DNA from: Saprospiraceae bacterium | Lineage (GTDB): Bacteria > Bacteroidota > Bacteroidia > Chitinophagales > Saprospiraceae | Length of the DNA: 6,366 bases | Direction: 5' to 3' | Assembly: GCA_020852155.1 (NCBI GenBank) | Contig: JADZBJ010000329.1 | Location: 1 to 6,366 of the forward strand | Shown here: positions 5,122-6,366 of the stretch, one piece after another | Numbering within the stretch: position 1 is the stretch's first letter | Layout of the letters: the number at the start of each line of letters is the position of its first letter | Position numbers and translations under genes: made by a program | The notes under the pieces: model-generated | The model's input: the letters and a program-made list of their open reading frames with translations, nothing else | Databases searched by the model: none | What the model was told of the DNA's origin: nothing

Positions 5122-6366
5122 TTATTCGACGGTGACGGATTTAGCCAGATTGCGCGGTTGGTCAACATTGCAACCACGTAAAACGGCGATGTAGTAAGCC
5201 AGTAGTTGCATCGGCACGACTGACAGTAAAGGCGTAAACGGTTCTTCTGTGTTCGGTATTTCAATGACATAGTCAGCAAGTGTCGGAATAACAGTGTCAC
5301 CCTCTGTGACCACTGCGATAACGACGCCCTTGCGCGCCTTTACTTCCTGAATATTGGATACCACTTTTTCGTGTGCGCTCTGGTTGGTAGCGATCACAAA
5401 AACGGGCATGTTTTCGTCAATGAGTGCAATGGGGCCGTGTTTCATTTCAGCAGCCGGATACCCTTCTGCGTGAACGTAACTGATCTCTTTTAATTTCAGT
5501 GCGCCTTCGAGGGCTACGGGGAAATTATACCCGCGACCAAGGTATAGCGCATTGCCGGCATCCTTGAATTCTCCGGCAATATACTCGACCTGTTTTTGGC
5601 ATTTTTGGAGCAACTGGTCCACTTTTTCAGGGATTAATGCCAGTTCCTGAACCAGTTTTTGATATTGTGATTTGGGCAGGTAACCGCGTTCGTAACCCAA
5701 CACCAGCGCCATCATGGTTAACATGGTTATCTGTCCGGTAAATGCCTTGGTGCTGGCTACGCCAATTTCAGGTCCAACGTGGATATACGACCCGCTGTGG
5801 GTCAGTCGGGCGATGCTGCTACCCACGACATTGACAATGCCGTAAGTGAGTGCGCCGCGTTCCTTGGCGAGTTCGAGTGCTGCGAGGGTATCGGCGGTTT
5901 CACCGGACTGTGAAAGGGCCAACACAACGTCGCGTTCGTTGACAATCGGATTTCTGTAGCGAAATTCGCTGGCGTATTCTACTTCAACAGGCAGTCGGGC
6001 GAGGTCTTCAAACAAGTATTCGGCGAGCAGGCCGGCATGCCATGACGTGCCACATCCGAGGATAATCATCCGGCGGGCATTGACCATGCGTTTCAGGTGT
6101 TCGGCCATACCACCCAGTCGAATCCAGCCTTCGTCGCCGCTCATCCTGCCGCGCATACATTCAGCAATGGTCGTGGGTTGTTCGAATATTTCCTTGAGCA
6201 TGAAATAATCGTAACCGCCTTTCTCCAATTGCTCAATTTCGAGTTCGATTTGATGCACCGTCGGCGAAATGATTTCATTGCGCAGGGTTTTGACCGTCAA
6301 TTGGCCATCAATGGTGCAGGTGGCCACTTCGTCGTCATTCAGGTAAATGACGTTTTTGGTGTGCTC
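5122..6366 (-). CDS. glmS: Glutamine-fructose-6-phosphate aminotransferase, partial (C-terminal part)
   Basis: This enzyme makes glucosamine-6-phosphate from fructose-6-phosphate and glutamine, the entry step to UDP-GlcNAc for peptidoglycan and lipopolysaccharide. The window holds the last 414 codons; the frame stays open to the right edge (EHTKNVIYLNDDEVA at 6366-6322), so the N-terminal glutaminase domain with its catalytic cysteine lies outside. Numbered from the edge, the first sugar-isomerase (SIS) domain covers about 88-223 with GCGTSWHAG (104-112), SQSGETADT (152-160) and EIGVASTKAFT (200-210). The second SIS domain follows from about 263, with LGRGYNFPVALEGALKLKE and the active-site segment YVHAEGYPAAEMKHGP (297-312). 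It ends in the family's DQPRNLAKSVTVE tail, whose lysine reaches the active site. These match E. coli GlmS closely as I recall it. The internal GTG at 6327 is not a real start. The DUF4290 gene begins 18 bp after its stop. No glmS ribozyme can be judged, since the 5' end is absent. Confidence 0.96.
   Translation of the reverse strand, partial: EHTKNVIYLNDDEVATCTIDGQLTVKTLRNEIISPTVHQIELEIEQLEKGGYDYFMLKEIFEQPTTIAECMRGRMSGDEGWIRLGGMAEHLKRMVNARRMIILGCGTSWHAGLLAEYLFEDLARLPVEVEYASEFRYRNPIVNERDVVLALSQSGETADTLAALELAKERGALTYGIVNVVGSSIARLTHSGSYIHVGPEIGVASTKAFTGQITMLTMMALVLGYERGYLPKSQYQKLVQELALIPEKVDQLLQKCQKQVEYIAGEFKDAGNALYLGRGYNFPVALEGALKLKEISYVHAEGYPAAEMKHGPIALIDENMPVFVIATNQSAHEKVVSNIQEVKARKGVVIAVVTEGDTVIPTLADYVIEIPNTEEPFTPLLSVVPMQLLAYYIAVLRGCNVDQPRNLAKSVTVE

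Noticed and set aside
6325..6327. GTG at 6327 as the glmS start
   Set aside because: The frame continues upstream to the window edge with sequence matching the linker before the SIS domains of GlmS, so the true start lies outside the window.

Overview
The window looks like a chromosomal segment of a Bacteroidota (Bacteroidetes) bacterium of roughly 50% GC. The evidence is a DUF4290-family gene (a family I know essentially from Bacteroidota), carboxynorspermidine/carboxyspermidine decarboxylase in place of the SpeD/SpeE route, a FemAB/GNAT-like gene of a type common in that phylum, starts without clear Shine-Dalgarno sequences, and a TAnnTTTG promoter element in front of the leftmost gene. Placement below phylum (for example Saprospiria- or Chitinophaga-like) is only a guess.

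Layout, right to left on the minus strand: the 3' two thirds of glmS (running off the right edge), 18 bp, a DUF4290 gene with a basic Gly/Asn/Arg-rich tail, 41 bp, nspC with an apparent TTG start, then a FemAB/GNAT-like gene whose GTG start overlaps the nspC stop by 4 bp. These four form a probable operon. After a 119-bp gap, which holds a weak inverted repeat and a doubtful promoter, comes a complete RhlE-type DEAD-box RNA helicase gene, also on the minus strand. It ends in a small array of 9-bp tandem repeats that begins inside its stop codon. Convergent to it, on the plus strand at the left edge, is an AT-rich gene for a probable lipoprotein with a carboxypeptidase-regulatory-like domain.

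The genes combine core metabolism and RNA handling: amino-sugar synthesis for cell envelope precursors (GlmS), the last step of polyamine synthesis (NspC), a putative acyl or aminoacyl transferase coupled to it, an uncharacterised protein with an RNA-binding-like tail, and an RNA helicase. No gene-free stretch exceeds 150 bp. I see no RNA genes, insertion sequences, CRISPR arrays or defence systems. I do not see a clearly new system. The points most worth checking are the nspC/acyltransferase coupling with non-ATG starts, the DUF4290 tail, the repeat array behind the helicase, and the compositionally distinct lipoprotein gene.
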